A stretch of DNA of 64,000 nt from Methylocapsa sp. S129 (GCF_009765995.1 NZ_LMUI01000027.1:45117-109116), one strand, 5' to 3'. Shown: positions 36,411 to 46,480, counted from the stretch's first letter. The notes: generated by a model not told the origin, from the sequence alone. Numbers and translations are program-made.

Positions 36411-38411
36411 TTAGTTCCTGTCGACTTCATGGAAGAAATCATAAACGATCTTAGCCGTCGCCGCATTGACGCCCGGCGCCTTTTCGAGATCGGTCAGGCC
36501 CGCGCCTGCTACGCCCTTGGCGGTGCCAAAGGCGTTCAGCAACGCCCTTTTGCGCGCGGGGCCGATGCCCGGGATTTCGTCGAGCGGGCTTTTGACAAAT
36601 TCCTTCTTTCGCTTGGCGCGATGCGTGCCGATGGCGAACCGGTGCGCTTCGTCGCGCAATCGCTGCACGAAATAAAGCGCGGGGTCGCGCGGCGCCAGCC
36701 GGAAGGGCTCGCGGCCTTCGACAAAAAAAGTCTCGCGGCCCGCATTGCGGTCCGGACCCTTGGCGATCGCGGCGAGGCGAATGCCCTCAATGCCCAATTC
36801 GGCGAAAATCTTCCGCGCCTCCTCGAATTGCCCGCGTCCGCCGTCGACCAGAACGAGATCGGGCCGGTCGGGAAAGGCGGCGGTCGCATCGGGCGCCGGC
36901 ACGCTATAGTCCTTTTCGGCAAGGCGCGCAAAGCGCCGTCCCAGCACTTCGCGCATCATCGCGTAATCGTCGCCGGGCGTCAGATTCGTGCTCTTGATGT
37001 TGAATGTGCGATATTGGTTTTTCACAAAGCCGTCGGCGCCCGCGACGATCATCGCGCCGATCGCGTTGGTCCCCATGATATGCGAATTGTCATAGACTTC
37101 GACGCGGCGGATCGGATGATCCACGCCGAAAGCGCTCGCCAGCGCGCCCAGCAATTTCTCCTGCGTCGCCGTATCGGCGAGCTTACGCGACAGCGCTTCG
37201 CGCGCATTGCGCATCGCATTTTCAACCAGTTCCCGCTTCTCGCCGCGCTTGGGCGCGCCGACGGCGATGCGGCGCCCGGAGCGCACGCTGAGCGCTTCGC
37301 ATAAAGCGTCATGGCTCTCGATGTCATGGGAAAGCAGCACGAGGCGAGGCGCGGGCCGCTCCAGATAGAATTGCGCGAGGAAGGCGTCGAGCACTTCGGC
37401 GGGTCCGAGGCTGCGGTCAGCGCGCGGAAAATAGGCGCGATTACCCCAGTTCTGGTAGGTGCGAAAGAAGAACACCTCGATGCAGAACTGTCCTGCCTCC
37501 TCCGCCACCGCAAAGACGTCGGCTTCTGGAATGCTCTTGGGATTGATGCTCTGTTCGCCCTGGATCGCCGAAAGCGCGGCGATGCGATCGCGCAGACGTG
37601 CGGCTTTCTCAAACGCTAAATCCTCAGCCGCCTCCCCCATCTCCGCCGCGAGGCGATGGCGGATCGCACGGCTGCGTCCTGATAGGAAATCGCGGGTCTC
37701 GCCGACGAGCTGGCTATAATCGTCAAGCGAGATTTCACCCGTGCACGGCGCCGCGCACCGCTTGATCTGATACAACAGACAGGGACGCGTCCGGTTCTCG
37801 TAATAACTGTCGGAGCAGGTCCGCAATAGGAAAGCGCGCTGTAGCGCGTTGAGCGTGCGATGCACCGCGCCGACATTGGCGAAAGGTCCGAAATAATTGC
37901 CCTTGCCGGTCCTTGCGCCGCGATGCTTGAGCAATTGCGGCGCCTCATGATCGCCGCTGATCAGGATATAGGGGAAGCTCTTGTCGTCGCGCAGCAGCAC
38001 ATTGTAGCGCGGCTTCATCTGTTTGATGAAGTTGGCTTCGAGCAGAAGCGCTTCGGCCTCTGTCTCCGTCGAGACGAAAACCATCGATGCGGTCTGCGCG
38101 ATCATGCGCGCAATGCGGACCGATTGTTGTTCGGGTTTTGTATAGCTGGCCACGCGCTTCTTGATGCTGCGCGCCTTGCCGACATAGAGGACTTCGCCGT
38201 CCTGCGCGAACATGCGGTAGACGCCGGGGCCGTTGGGCGCATGCCGCCAGAAGGATTTGATGACCGCCGCGCCGCGGGCGAGCGAGGCGGGCCCGGAATC
38301 CTCCTGTCCGAGGTCGAGTTCGACGCCGGGGAAGGCGTCCTCCTCGTCGTCCTCCGGCCCGTCGAAGGGCGGCGCCTCGGGCGCTGGCGGGTCTTTGGGA
38401 ATGTCGTTCAT
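36411..38411 (-). CDS. uvrC: Excinuclease ABC subunit C
   Basis: Nuclease of nucleotide excision repair (666 residues) that makes both cuts around a lesion marked by UvrA and UvrB. Domains in order: an acidic low-complexity N-terminal tail (about 1-45), a GIY-YIG nuclease (GPGVYRMF ... [13 protein letters not shown]), a cysteine-rich segment ([13 protein letters not shown]), a UVR motif that binds UvrB, an RNase H-like second nuclease ([25 protein letters not shown]) and a C-terminal helix-hairpin-helix ([13 protein letters not shown]). ATG 38411 is used; ATG 38423 is four codons earlier. Confidence 0.96.
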   Translation of the reverse strand: MNDIPKDPPAPEAPPFDGPEDDEEDAFPGVELDLGQEDSGPASLARGAAVIKSFWRHAPNGPGVYRMFAQDGEVLYVGKARSIKKRVASYTKPEQQSVRIARMIAQTASMVFVSTETEAEALLLEANFIKQMKPRYNVLLRDDKSFPYILISGDHEAPQLLKHRGARTGKGNYFGPFANVGAVHRTLNALQRAFLLRTCSDSYYENRTRPCLLYQIKRCAAPCTGEISLDDYSQLVGETRDFLSGRSRAIRHRLAAEMGEAAEDLAFEKAARLRDRIAALSAIQGEQSINPKSIPEADVFAVAEEAGQFCIEVFFFRTYQNWGNRAYFPRADRSLGPAEVLDAFLAQFYLERPAPRLVLLSHDIESHDALCEALSVRSGRRIAVGAPKRGEKRELVENAMRNAREALSRKLADTATQEKLLGALASAFGVDHPIRRVEVYDNSHIMGTNAIGAMIVAGADGFVKNQYRTFNIKSTNLTPGDDYAMMREVLGRRFARLAEKDYSVPAPDATAAFPDRPDLVLVDGGRGQFEEARKIFAELGIEGIRLAAIAKGPDRNAGRETFFVEGREPFRLAPRDPALYFVQRLRDEAHRFAIGTHRAKRKKEFVKSPLDEIPGIGPARKRALLNAFGTAKGVAGAGLTDLEKAPGVNAATAKIVYDFFHEVDRN

Positions 38412-38552
38412 GATATGTCTCATTTAAGCTTTGAGGCGGCCTTTGCAAAGCGCGTTTCTCAAGCGCCGCCATCGGTTAACAATTCGCGTTTTGACCGTCG
38501 CGCCCGGCTGTGCCAGCATCCAAAACTAATGTTTTCCCAAGGGAGGTGCGCC

Positions 38553-40313
38553 GTGAGAAGAGTCTGTGCTCTTGCAGCAATCGCTGTCGCCTGCGGCGCG
38601 ACCGCCGCATTCGCTGTTTCGCCCGCCCCCGTCGGCGCAAACCACGGCATGGTGGTGACGGGACAGCACCTGGCCTCCGACGTCGGTGCGCAGATCATGC
38701 AGGAAGGCGGCAACGCCGTGGATGCGGCGGTCGCGGTCGGATACGCCCTGGCGGTCGTTTACCCGGCGGCGGGAAACATTGGCGGCGGCGGATTCATGAA
38801 CGTCCGCCTCGCGGACGGCCGCTCGGTGTTCCTGGACTTTCGCGAAAAAGCGCCGCTCTCGGCGACCGAGAAGATGTATCAGGACGCGAGCGGCAAGGTG
38901 GTGCCGGGGTTGTCGACGGACGGTTGGCTGGCTGTCGGCGTTCCTGGGTCTGTCGCCGGATTTGAGACGGCGCTCCGCGAATATGGCGCGTTGACGCGCC
39001 AGCAGGTGATGGCGCCCGCCATCAAGCTGGCGCGGGAAGGTTTTATCTTGGGCCAGGGCGACGTCGCGCTGCTCCACGAGGGGACCGCAGGCTTTCTTAA
39101 AGATCCAGCTGCCGCGGCGATTTTCCTGAAGGACGGCAAGCCTTACGCGGTCGGTGACCGGCTCGTGCAGACCAATCTCGCCAAGACGTTGGAGGCCATT
39201 AGCAAAGACGGCGCCGATGCGTTCTATCACGGCGGTGTCGGCGATGGAATCGTCGGGGCGAGCCGCGCGGGCGGCGGCATCTTCCAGAAGGCGGATTTCG
39301 AAGGCTATAAGGTCCGCGAGATGAAGCCGGTCGAATGCAATTATCGTGGCTACGAGATCCATTCGTCGCCGCCGCCAAGTTCCGGCGGCGTCATCATCTG
39401 CGAGATTCTCGACATTCTGGAAGGCTACGATCTCAACCGCATGGGCTTCCATTCGGCGGAGGAGTTCCACGTTCTGGTCGAAGCGGCGCGACACGCCTAT
39501 GTCGACCGCAACAACAAGCTCGGCGACCCCGACTTCGTGCAGAATCCTATCGCGCAATTGCTCGACAAGAGCTATGCCGCAAAAATCCGCGACAGCATTC
39601 CGGCGACGAAGGCGACGCCTTCGGCCGATCTGGGACCTGGAAAAGATTTGCACGAGGGCGCCCAGACCACGCATTATTCGATCGCCGATGCGCAGGGCAA
39701 CGCCGTGGCGGTGACCTACACGCTGAACGATTGGTTCGGCATCAAGAAAGTCGCCGGCGACACCGGCATTCTGATGAACAATGAGATGGATGATTTTACC
39801 GCCAAGCCCGGTGTGCCCAATATGTTCGGGCTCGTACAGGGCGCGGCCAATGCGATCGCGCCGGGCAAGACGCCGCTGAGCTCGATGAGCCCGACCATCG
39901 TCACCAAGGATGGCAAGGTGGTCATGGTGATCGGCAGCCCTGGCGGCTCGCGCATCATCACCATCACCCTCGAAGCGATCCTCAACGTCATCGATCATGG
40001 CATGACGGTGCAGGAGGCCATCGATGCGCCGCGCATCCACGAGCAATGGTTGCCCGACGTCGTCCTCGCCGAGCGCATGGCTTTGTCGCCCGATACGAAA
40101 GCCGTCGTGGAGGCGATGGGCTACCAAATCAAGGAAGTCGAGCCCTGGGGATTGGCGGAGGGCATTCTGCTCGGCGGCCCGAGCATCGCCTTGCCGGCGC
40201 AGGGCGGCGGCGACGCGCAGCCGCTCAGTCTTGGCACCCAGGCGGCCGGCGACTACAAATTATTCGGCGCCAATGACGATCGCGGCCCGGCCGGTTCAGC
40301 GTCTGGCTTTTGA
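38553..40313 (+). CDS. ggt: Gamma-glutamyltransferase, periplasmic
   Basis: Ntn-hydrolase of 586 residues that cleaves gamma-glutamyl bonds in glutathione and related peptides after export. A signal peptide (VRRVCALAAIAVACGATAAFA) leads. The propeptide cuts itself before the catalytic threonine in QTTHYSIADAQGNAVAVT, giving large and small subunits, and the glycine-rich SPGGSRIITI segment is in the small subunit. The GTG at 38553 has a GGGAGG site 6 bases upstream, which decides it over an ATG at 38529. Divergent from uvrC. Its substrate overlaps functionally with the ChaC protein at the window start. Confidence 0.95.
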   Translation: MRRVCALAAIAVACGATAAFAVSPAPVGANHGMVVTGQHLASDVGAQIMQEGGNAVDAAVAVGYALAVVYPAAGNIGGGGFMNVRLADGRSVFLDFREKAPLSATEKMYQDASGKVVPGLSTDGWLAVGVPGSVAGFETALREYGALTRQQVMAPAIKLAREGFILGQGDVALLHEGTAGFLKDPAAAAIFLKDGKPYAVGDRLVQTNLAKTLEAISKDGADAFYHGGVGDGIVGASRAGGGIFQKADFEGYKVREMKPVECNYRGYEIHSSPPPSSGGVIICEILDILEGYDLNRMGFHSAEEFHVLVEAARHAYVDRNNKLGDPDFVQNPIAQLLDKSYAAKIRDSIPATKATPSADLGPGKDLHEGAQTTHYSIADAQGNAVAVTYTLNDWFGIKKVAGDTGILMNNEMDDFTAKPGVPNMFGLVQGAANAIAPGKTPLSSMSPTIVTKDGKVVMVIGSPGGSRIITITLEAILNVIDHGMTVQEAIDAPRIHEQWLPDVVLAERMALSPDTKAVVEAMGYQIKEVEPWGLAEGILLGGPSIALPAQGGGDAQPLSLGTQAAGDYKLFGANDDRGPAGSASGF

Positions 40314-40347
40314 CGCTGTCGTCTTGGCTCTTGAAGCGCGCGTCGAT

Positions 40348-42231
40348 CTAACGGTCGATGAGCTCCCGGTTGCGTTTCTCAAGCTCGCGTCCATAGGCGC
40401 GCAGGGCGTGCGCTTCCGACAATGTCCCGACGATTCGGCGCGATTGCGCGTCGGCGAGGACGGGCAGCACGTCCGCCTCGCTCTTTTCGAACAGGTCCAA
40501 AGCGGCGCGGATCGTCGATTGAGGGACGAGGAAATCGTCCACCCAATGGGCGAGCGAATCGATGCGTCCTGAATCTTCAGACGCCGCCGCGTGCAGATCG
40601 CTGACCAGCACGGTGCCGACATAAGCGTCGTTTGCTTGGGTCAGGAACAATTCCTTGACGATCCCGACGGGAAACAAGATGCGCGCGGCGGCGATCGTTC
40701 GATCGGCTGCGACCGCGCGGAAGTCCTTGCGCATAAGGCGCGCCACCTTGAGATCGCGCACCCAACCGATGTCCTGGGGGCCGCGAATCGCCTCGCCGCG
40801 CAGATGAAAGCGCCAGGTGGCGAAGGAATAGCCAAAAGTCTCACGCACGATCAGGCCGCTGAGCGCGCTGGCCAACAATGCGGCGACCATGATGCGAAAG
40901 TCGCTTGTCGCCTCGAGGGCGAGAAAAGTCATGGCAAGCGGTGCGCCGATGATGCCGGCGCCGACCGCGGCCATGCCGAGGATTGAGAGCAACGTCGGAT
41001 CGACCCCGATCAGGGGCGAAAGCGCGTCGAGGCTTTCCCCATATAGACGCCCCACCAGCGCCCCGATCAGCAGCGAAGCGAAAAAAAGGCCGCCGCGAAA
41101 TCCGGCTCCGAGCGAAACCGCCGACGCCAGCCCTTTGAGCGCCAGAACGAACAGAAGCTGGGTCACGACCAGGTTGTCCGTCAAGACCATGCCGCGCGCG
41201 CCATGGCCGGCGCCAAGCGCCTCCGGGCCAAGCAGTCCGAGGCCGCCGACCAGCAGCCCGCCAGCGATCGGTCGCAGATTCTTGGGGAACGACAGGGCGT
41301 CGAGGCTGCGTTCGACCAACGCCACCCCTTCCATCAACACGACGCTCGCCGCCGAGGCGATAAAGGCGATGATAATGGCGTGCGCAGCCAAGGCGGGGGT
41401 GGTGACGGAGAGCAGCGCTTCCGCAAGGATCGGCTTATGAACCAGCAGCCGGTCGGCGACCACGGTTCCTAGAACTGCGCTTATCGCGACCGGCATGAGC
41501 GAGGAGACGCTATAGGCGCCCAGGATCGCCTCAAAAGCATAGAAGGCGCCGGCGAACGGCGCATCGAAAGCGGCGGCGATCGCGCCAGCCGCGCCGCATC
41601 CCACCAGCAAGCGCATATCGACGCGACGGGCGCCCAGCCCGCGACCCAGCAGCGAGGCGATCATCCCGCACATCTGGGTATAGGCGGCCTCCAACCCGAC
41701 CGAAGCGCCAAAACCATTGGAAATCAGTGTTTGCGCACTGATGTAAAGGCTTCCTCTGGCCGATAGCCGGCCGCCATGCAGCGCATTGGCCTCGATCGCA
41801 TCGGCGAGGCGGCCGCGGAATCTGTCCTTCGCCCAAAGCCCGAGGAGGGCGAGGATTGCGCCGCCAAGGAAGGGAAAGGCGACGACGCGCCAGGAATCGC
41901 GGACAAGGGTGACGCTGAGCGATGCGGCATGGGGGATCTGAAAGAAAATCTCATGCATTTCTTGCGATGCGACGCTCATCGCTGCGACCAGCAGTCCGCT
42001 GAGCGCCCCGATGATCGCGGCGATGACGAGCAGCCCGCTTTCGCGCCCGCGCACGAAAGCCCGCATCCAGAGCGGGAAGGATCGATCCAGTTGCAGCGGG
42101 CGCAGCCGCGGCGCGTCTGCCGCCGCCGAGGTGGAGTTTGCCTGATCGCGCCGCCAGAAGCGCTGGAAAACCGTACTCTCTTTCGTAATTTCCGCGCGCT
42201 CCCCGATCCGGTCATTTTTGACGATCAGCAT
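40348..42231 (-). CDS. ClC-type chloride channel/transporter with C-terminal CBS pair
   Basis: Inner-membrane ClC protein of 627 residues with about ten or more membrane segments, then a cytosolic CBS-domain pair at about 490-620. The loop that normally reads G-K/R-E-G-P appears as GFGASVGLEAAYTQ, keeping the gating glutamate but losing the following glycine-proline. The early GSGIP selectivity motif is not recognisable, and GAAGAIAAAFDAPFAGAFYAFE replaces the usual G-x-F-x-P context. This variant branch occurs in alphaproteobacteria. Whether it is a channel or a proton-coupled exchanger is uncertain; the CBS pair suggests nucleotide control. Confidence 0.88.
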   Translation of the reverse strand: MLIVKNDRIGERAEITKESTVFQRFWRRDQANSTSAAADAPRLRPLQLDRSFPLWMRAFVRGRESGLLVIAAIIGALSGLLVAAMSVASQEMHEIFFQIPHAASLSVTLVRDSWRVVAFPFLGGAILALLGLWAKDRFRGRLADAIEANALHGGRLSARGSLYISAQTLISNGFGASVGLEAAYTQMCGMIASLLGRGLGARRVDMRLLVGCGAAGAIAAAFDAPFAGAFYAFEAILGAYSVSSLMPVAISAVLGTVVADRLLVHKPILAEALLSVTTPALAAHAIIIAFIASAASVVLMEGVALVERSLDALSFPKNLRPIAGGLLVGGLGLLGPEALGAGHGARGMVLTDNLVVTQLLFVLALKGLASAVSLGAGFRGGLFFASLLIGALVGRLYGESLDALSPLIGVDPTLLSILGMAAVGAGIIGAPLAMTFLALEATSDFRIMVAALLASALSGLIVRETFGYSFATWRFHLRGEAIRGPQDIGWVRDLKVARLMRKDFRAVAADRTIAAARILFPVGIVKELFLTQANDAYVGTVLVSDLHAAASEDSGRIDSLAHWVDDFLVPQSTIRAALDLFEKSEADVLPVLADAQSRRIVGTLSEAHALRAYGRELEKRNRELIDR

Positions 42232-42288
42232 TGTCTATGCGAGATGTCGAGCGCCGATCCTCTCACTTTTCATTTAACAAAGGGACAT

Positions 42289-43437
42289 ATGTCCGTCCAT
42301 TTCACAGCCGACGAAATGTCCGCGCGCAAGCAGCGTCTCCGGGCGGCGATGGCTGCCAACGGCCTCGACGGTATGTTGCTCTTTGCGCAGGAAAGCCTGT
42401 TCTGGCTGACAGGCTATGACACGTTCGGCTTTTGCTTTTTCCAATGCCTTTATGTCGGCGCAGACGGCGCCATCGCCTTGCTGACCCGCTCGGCGGATCT
42501 GCGGCAGGCCCAGCATACATCCGATATCTCAGACATTCGCGTTTGGAAGGACGGCGTGAGCGCCAATCCGGCTAAAGATCTGAGAGCGATGCTTGAGGAC
42601 CTCGGCGCGCGCGGCCGGTTCGGCGTTGAAAACGACAGCTACGGCCTGACCCATTTCAACGGTCGCCGGCTTGAGGCGGCGCTGGATGGTTTTGTGACGC
42701 AGACCGACGCTTCGCGCCTCGTCGCCGAACTGCGCGCGACGAAATCGGACGCCGAGATCGCTTTCGTGCGCGAAGCGGCGCGGCTCTCCGATCTTGCCGA
42801 CGGCGCGGCGATCGAGCGGACCGGGGCGGGCGTGGACGAAGGCGCGATCCTCGCCGCCATGCATAGCGAGATTTTCGCGGGCGGGGGCGATTATCCCGGC
42901 AATGAATTCATCATCGGCTCGGGCGCCGACGCTTTGCTGTGCCGCTATAAGAGCGGGCGGCGCAAGCTCGACGAGCGCGATCAGATCACACTCGAATTCG
43001 CCGGCGTCTACCGGCATTATCATGCCGCGATCATGCGCACGCATATCGTCGGGCGCCCCAGCGCCTTGCATCGCTCCTATCATGCCGCCGCGCGCGCGGC
43101 CCTTGAAGCCTGCGAAGCCGAACTGCGTCCCGGCCGGACGGCTGGCGACGTCTTTCAGGCGCACGCCCGCGTTTTTGACGCGCATGATCTGTCGCGTCAT
43201 CGATTGAACGCCTGCGGCTATGCGCTCGGCGCCAAATTCACCCCGTCCTGGATGGATACACCCATGTTTTACGAGGGCAATGAATTCGTGATCGCCCCGT
43301 CGCAGGTCTATTTCCTGCACATGATCTTGATGGACAGCGACAGCCAGACGGCGATGTGTCTCGGGCGGACCTATCTGGTGGGCGCGTCGCGGGCCGAGCC
43401 GATCAACGCCCCCGATCTGGACCTCGTCGTGAAATAG
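42289..43437 (+). CDS. M24 'pita-bread' family protein, creatinase/DoeA-like
   Basis: Protein of 382 residues with a creatinase N-terminal domain (about 10-135) and a pita-bread catalytic domain (about 145-360). The metal ligands of true aminopeptidase P are not present: the second-strand aspartates are replaced in LEFAGVYRHYHAAIMRT and no GHGIG-type histidine block is found (ACGYALGAKF instead). This pattern recalls ectoine hydrolase DoeA and creatinase, which work without metal. I infer a hydrolase of a small amide or amidine, not a peptidase. ATG 42289 has AAGGGA a few bases upstream. Confidence 0.75.
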   Translation: MSVHFTADEMSARKQRLRAAMAANGLDGMLLFAQESLFWLTGYDTFGFCFFQCLYVGADGAIALLTRSADLRQAQHTSDISDIRVWKDGVSANPAKDLRAMLEDLGARGRFGVENDSYGLTHFNGRRLEAALDGFVTQTDASRLVAELRATKSDAEIAFVREAARLSDLADGAAIERTGAGVDEGAILAAMHSEIFAGGGDYPGNEFIIGSGADALLCRYKSGRRKLDERDQITLEFAGVYRHYHAAIMRTHIVGRPSALHRSYHAAARAALEACEAELRPGRTAGDVFQAHARVFDAHDLSRHRLNACGYALGAKFTPSWMDTPMFYEGNEFVIAPSQVYFLHMILMDSDSQTAMCLGRTYLVGASRAEPINAPDLDLVVK

Positions 43438-43455
43438 GGGTAGCTGTCTTAACGA

Positions 43456-44079
43456 ATGGTAAAGCGTAAGGTTTTTCTGTTGGCGCATTTTTTCTCCGCG
43501 AAAGGCGGTCGGCGTTCCGGCCCGGCTCTCGCCGCGTACAGCGTGTTGGCGCTAGCGTTTCCGCTTGCCGGCTGTGTCGAGACGGTTGCGGAGATGACGC
43601 CCAATACCGACGCTCATCCCCAATTCGTCCGCCGCCCGGACGTCAGCCTCGCGGGCGCGAGCGTCGCCTTCGTCTCGGTCGACGGCCCGCCTGCCGCGGT
43701 TTCGGCAAGCTTCTCCCAAATTATGGCGCGGGAGGCGGCGGCGCACGACATCGTCATCGCCGACGCAAAAAAGGCGCGCTATCTCGTGCGCGGTTATCTC
43801 TCGGCCTATGCGACGGCGGATGGGGCGGCGGTCGAATATGTCTGGGACGTATTCACGAAGGATAGACAGCGCACGCAACGGGTCGACGACGTCCTCGACG
43901 TCAAGGGCGATGGCTCCGATCCCTGGCGCATCGTCGGAGAAGCCGCCTTGGCCAGCGTCGCGGCCAAAAGCGCCGACGATCTCGCCGCATTCCTGTCCAA
44001 TACGCCCGAGGCGGTCGCCGCGGTGCAGCCGCTGGCGGGTTCGGAAGCCAAACCCTTGAGTTACGCACCGGTCAATTGA
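43456..44079 (+). CDS. Predicted lipoprotein of unknown function
   Basis: Product of 207 residues with a lipobox LAGC at about residues 37-40, after a longer than usual basic and hydrophobic leader, so it is probably anchored in the outer or inner membrane. The mature domain has a beta-strand pattern (VSLAGASVAFVSVDGPP, ARYLVRGYLSAYAT, AVEYVWDVFTKDRQR) that recalls small envelope lipoproteins found before prs in Rhizobiales. I do not recognise a named family. It follows the M24 gene by 18 bases and precedes prs by about 150. Confidence 0.7.
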   Translation: MVKRKVFLLAHFFSAKGGRRSGPALAAYSVLALAFPLAGCVETVAEMTPNTDAHPQFVRRPDVSLAGASVAFVSVDGPPAAVSASFSQIMAREAAAHDIVIADAKKARYLVRGYLSAYATADGAAVEYVWDVFTKDRQRTQRVDDVLDVKGDGSDPWRIVGEAALASVAAKSADDLAAFLSNTPEAVAAVQPLAGSEAKPLSYAPVN

Positions 44080-44228
44080 AGCGGCCGCCTCCCCGCGATC
44101 GTCATGAGCCCGACATATTGTTCGCCGCCGACTCGGCTGCTATGACGCGCCTGCCTCGATGCCGGGCGCGTCGGGGCTTGGCGCTTTTCTAGGTTCCGGC
44201 AAATGGCGACCGCGGGCGGGAGTTCTGA

Positions 44229-45173
44229 ATGATCGGCGCGATGAAAATACTGGCGGGCAATTCAAACGGGCCCATCGCCGAGGCAATCGCCGCCTATCTG
44301 GGCGAACCCCTCACAAAATGTCATGTGCGTCGGTTCGCTGACCTCGAGATATTCGTGGAAATCCTGGAAAACGTGCGCGGGCGCGACGCTTTCATCATCC
44401 AATCGACCTCCTATCCGACCAATGACAATCTGATGGAGTTGTTGATCATGATCGACGCGCTGCGGCGCGCCTCGGCCCAGCGCATCACCGCTGTCATGCC
44501 TTATTTTGGTTACGCCCGCCAGGACCGCAAGTCGGCGTCGCGCTCTCCGATATCAGCCAAGCTCGTCGCCAATCTGATCACCCGCGCGGGCGCCGACCGC
44601 GTTCTGACCGTCGACCTTCACGCGGGTCAGATCCAGGGCTTTTTCGATATTCCAACCGACAATCTTTTTTCCGCCCCAACGATGGTGCGCGACATTCAGG
44701 CGCGCGAGGCCGTCGCGGACGTGATGGTCGTCTCGCCCGACGTGGGCGGCGTTGTGCGCGCGCGCGCGCTCGCCAAGCGCCTCGACGCGCCGCTCGCCAT
44801 CGTCGACAAGCGGCGCGAGCGGGCGGGCGAGTCCGAGGTGATGAACATCATCGGCGACGTGCGCGGGCGCAATTGCATCCTGCTCGACGACATCGTCGAT
44901 TCCGGCGGCACCTTGTGCAACGCCGCCGACGCGCTGCTCGACAAGGGCGCGCTGAGCGTGTCCGCCTACATCACCCATGGCGTGCTGTCGGGCGGCGCGG
45001 TGGCGCGCATCGCCGCCTCCAAGCTGAAGGAATTGGTGCTGACCGACACGATCGCGGCGACCGAGGCGGTGCGTGTGGCCCGCAACATCCGCGTCATTTC
45101 GATCGCACCGCTGGTCGGCGAGGCGATCGCGCGCATCGTCAAGGAAGAGAGCGTCTCGGTTCTTTTCGATTGA
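44229..45173 (+). CDS. prs: Ribose-phosphate pyrophosphokinase
   Basis: Makes PRPP from ribose 5-phosphate and ATP, feeding nucleotides, histidine and tryptophan. The 314-residue protein shows the N-terminal [16 protein letters not shown], the catalytic loop [22 protein letters not shown] and [15 protein letters not shown]. It also has the PRPP-binding motif [19 protein letters not shown] 44229 is supported by GGGAG 6 bases upstream; ATG 44241 matches homologues equally well. The nucleoside salvage operon that follows supplies bases that PRPP-dependent enzymes would use. Confidence 0.96.
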   Translation: MIGAMKILAGNSNGPIAEAIAAYLGEPLTKCHVRRFADLEIFVEILENVRGRDAFIIQSTSYPTNDNLMELLIMIDALRRASAQRITAVMPYFGYARQDRKSASRSPISAKLVANLITRAGADRVLTVDLHAGQIQGFFDIPTDNLFSAPTMVRDIQAREAVADVMVVSPDVGGVVRARALAKRLDAPLAIVDKRRERAGESEVMNIIGDVRGRNCILLDDIVDSGGTLCNAADALLDKGALSVSAYITHGVLSGGAVARIAASKLKELVLTDTIAATEAVRVARNIRVISIAPLVGEAIARIVKEESVSVLFD

Positions 45174-45272
45174 GAACGTTTTCTCGTCATCGACTCAAGC
45201 GAACGCCTGTCGAAGCGCTCGCCGCGAACTCCACAAATTCGCTTGACTTCGCACAGGAGCCAAGCAATCGTT

Positions 45273-45288
45273 TTGACCAATTGGTCAA
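45273..45288. promoter_or_regulatory. RutR-type operator upstream of nucleoside operon
   Basis: TTGACCAATTGGTCAA is a perfect 16-bp palindrome and matches the RutR consensus TTGACCA-N2-TGGTCAA at every fixed position. RutR is a TetR-family repressor of pyrimidine degradation that releases DNA when it binds uracil or thymine. The site lies about 90 bases before the binding-protein gene, where it could cover a promoter (the TTGACC half resembles a -35). No rutR gene is in the window. Confidence 0.6.
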
Positions 45289-45378
45289 GACTTCTCGCTA
45301 GGCCGTTTAGCCGCGCGGCGCCGCCTGGCATCTTTGTTGCAATGCGCGGGTGCAACGTCGGCAGTATCGGGGGATGGT

Positions 45379-46398
45379 ATGATGAGTCGGAAATCAGCGT
45401 ATTTGTGTTCGGGCGTCAGCGCGGCGTTCGGGCTCGCGCTTTTGGCTTCGAGCGCTGTCTTGGCCGCGGACATCAAGCCGGCGGTCATTTATGATCTCGG
45501 CGGCAAGTTCGACAAATCCTTCAATGAAGGCGTCTATAACGGCGCCCTGAAATTCAAGAAAGACACCGGCATCGAGTTTCGCGATCTCGAGATCCAGAAT
45601 GATGCGCAGCGCGAGCAGGATCTGCGTAAATTCGCCAAGGACGGTTTCAGTCCGATCCTGACGGTCGGTTTCGCCTGGGCGTCGGCGCTCGATAAGGTCG
45701 CGGGCGAATTTCCGGACACCAAATTCGGCATCATCGATATGGTGGTCGACAAGCCGAACGTTCAATCGATGCTGTTCAAGGCCCAGGAAGGTTCGTTCCT
45801 GGTCGGCGTCATCGCCGCTAAAACCTCCAAGACCGGCAAGGTCGGTTTTGTCGGCGGCATGGACATTCCGCTCATTTCGCAATTCGAATGCGGTTACGCT
45901 CAGGGCGTGAAATATGTCGACGGCAAGGATGAAGTGTTCGCCAATATGACGGGCACGACCCCGGCGGCCTGGAACGATCCGGTCAAGGGCGGCGAATTGG
46001 CCAAGTCTCAGATCGGTCGCGGCGCGGATGTCGTCTATGCCGCGGCGGGCGCGACCGGCCAAGGCGTTCTCAAAGCCGCCGCCGACGCTGGCAAGCTGGG
46101 CATCGGCGTCGATTCCGATCAGAACGGCCTGTTCCCCGGCAAAGTGCTGACCTCCATGCTGAAGCGGGTCGACGTCGCCACTTATAATTTCTTCAACACC
46201 GCCAAAGAGGGCTCCTGGAAGCCCGGATTCAACGTGTTCGGCATCAAGGAAGGCGGCGTCGGTTACGCGCTTGACGATTTTAACAAGGCGCTGATCACCC
46301 CTGAAACGAAGGCGGCCGTCGATGCGGCTTCCGCCGACATCGTCGCCGGCAAGATCCAGATTCATGACTACATGAGCGACAACAAGTGTCCAATCTGA
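45379..46398 (+). CDS. BMP-family nucleoside-binding protein of ABC transporter
   Basis: Periplasmic substrate-binding protein of 339 residues in the Bmp/PnrA family, which binds purine and pyrimidine nucleosides. A signal peptide ends near SAVLAADI. Diagnostic blocks are YDLGGKFDKSFNEGVYNGAL, FKAQEGSFLVGVIAAKTSKTGKVGFVGGMDIPLI and DVVYAAAGATGQGVL. It has no lipobox, so it should be soluble in the periplasm. First gene of an operon encoding the matching ATPase and permeases, followed by nucleoside-degrading enzymes that support the substrate call. Confidence 0.93.
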   Translation: MMSRKSAYLCSGVSAAFGLALLASSAVLAADIKPAVIYDLGGKFDKSFNEGVYNGALKFKKDTGIEFRDLEIQNDAQREQDLRKFAKDGFSPILTVGFAWASALDKVAGEFPDTKFGIIDMVVDKPNVQSMLFKAQEGSFLVGVIAAKTSKTGKVGFVGGMDIPLISQFECGYAQGVKYVDGKDEVFANMTGTTPAAWNDPVKGGELAKSQIGRGADVVYAAAGATGQGVLKAAADAGKLGIGVDSDQNGLFPGKVLTSMLKRVDVATYNFFNTAKEGSWKPGFNVFGIKEGGVGYALDDFNKALITPETKAAVDAASADIVAGKIQIHDYMSDNKCPI

Positions 46399-46401
46399 GC
46401 T

Positions 46402-46427
46402 AGGGGCGCTTGATCGAATTCGCCCCT
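46402..46427 (+). terminator. Intercistronic hairpin after the binding-protein gene
   Basis: AGGGGCG (46402-46408) pairs exactly with CGCCCCT (46421-46427) around a 12-base loop, 3 bases after the binding-protein stop. A second weaker stem (46429-46433 with 46445-46449) follows. There is no T-run, so partial termination or mRNA-end protection, giving more binding protein than ATPase, is the likely role. Confidence 0.45.
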
Positions 46428-46480
46428 GCGGCCGGATTGTGACTGGCCGGAGGGGCGTTTCGCAAAGACGAGGCCGAAGC

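Noticed and set aside
35931-37304. 457-codon open frame on the plus strand
   Set aside because: It covers prmA and the 3' part of uvrC in antisense; both real genes have diagnostic motifs.
38526-40127. 533-codon open frame on the minus strand
   Set aside because: It lies opposite the ggt gene, whose signal peptide and catalytic threonine are clear. The antisense product shows no recognisable domain.
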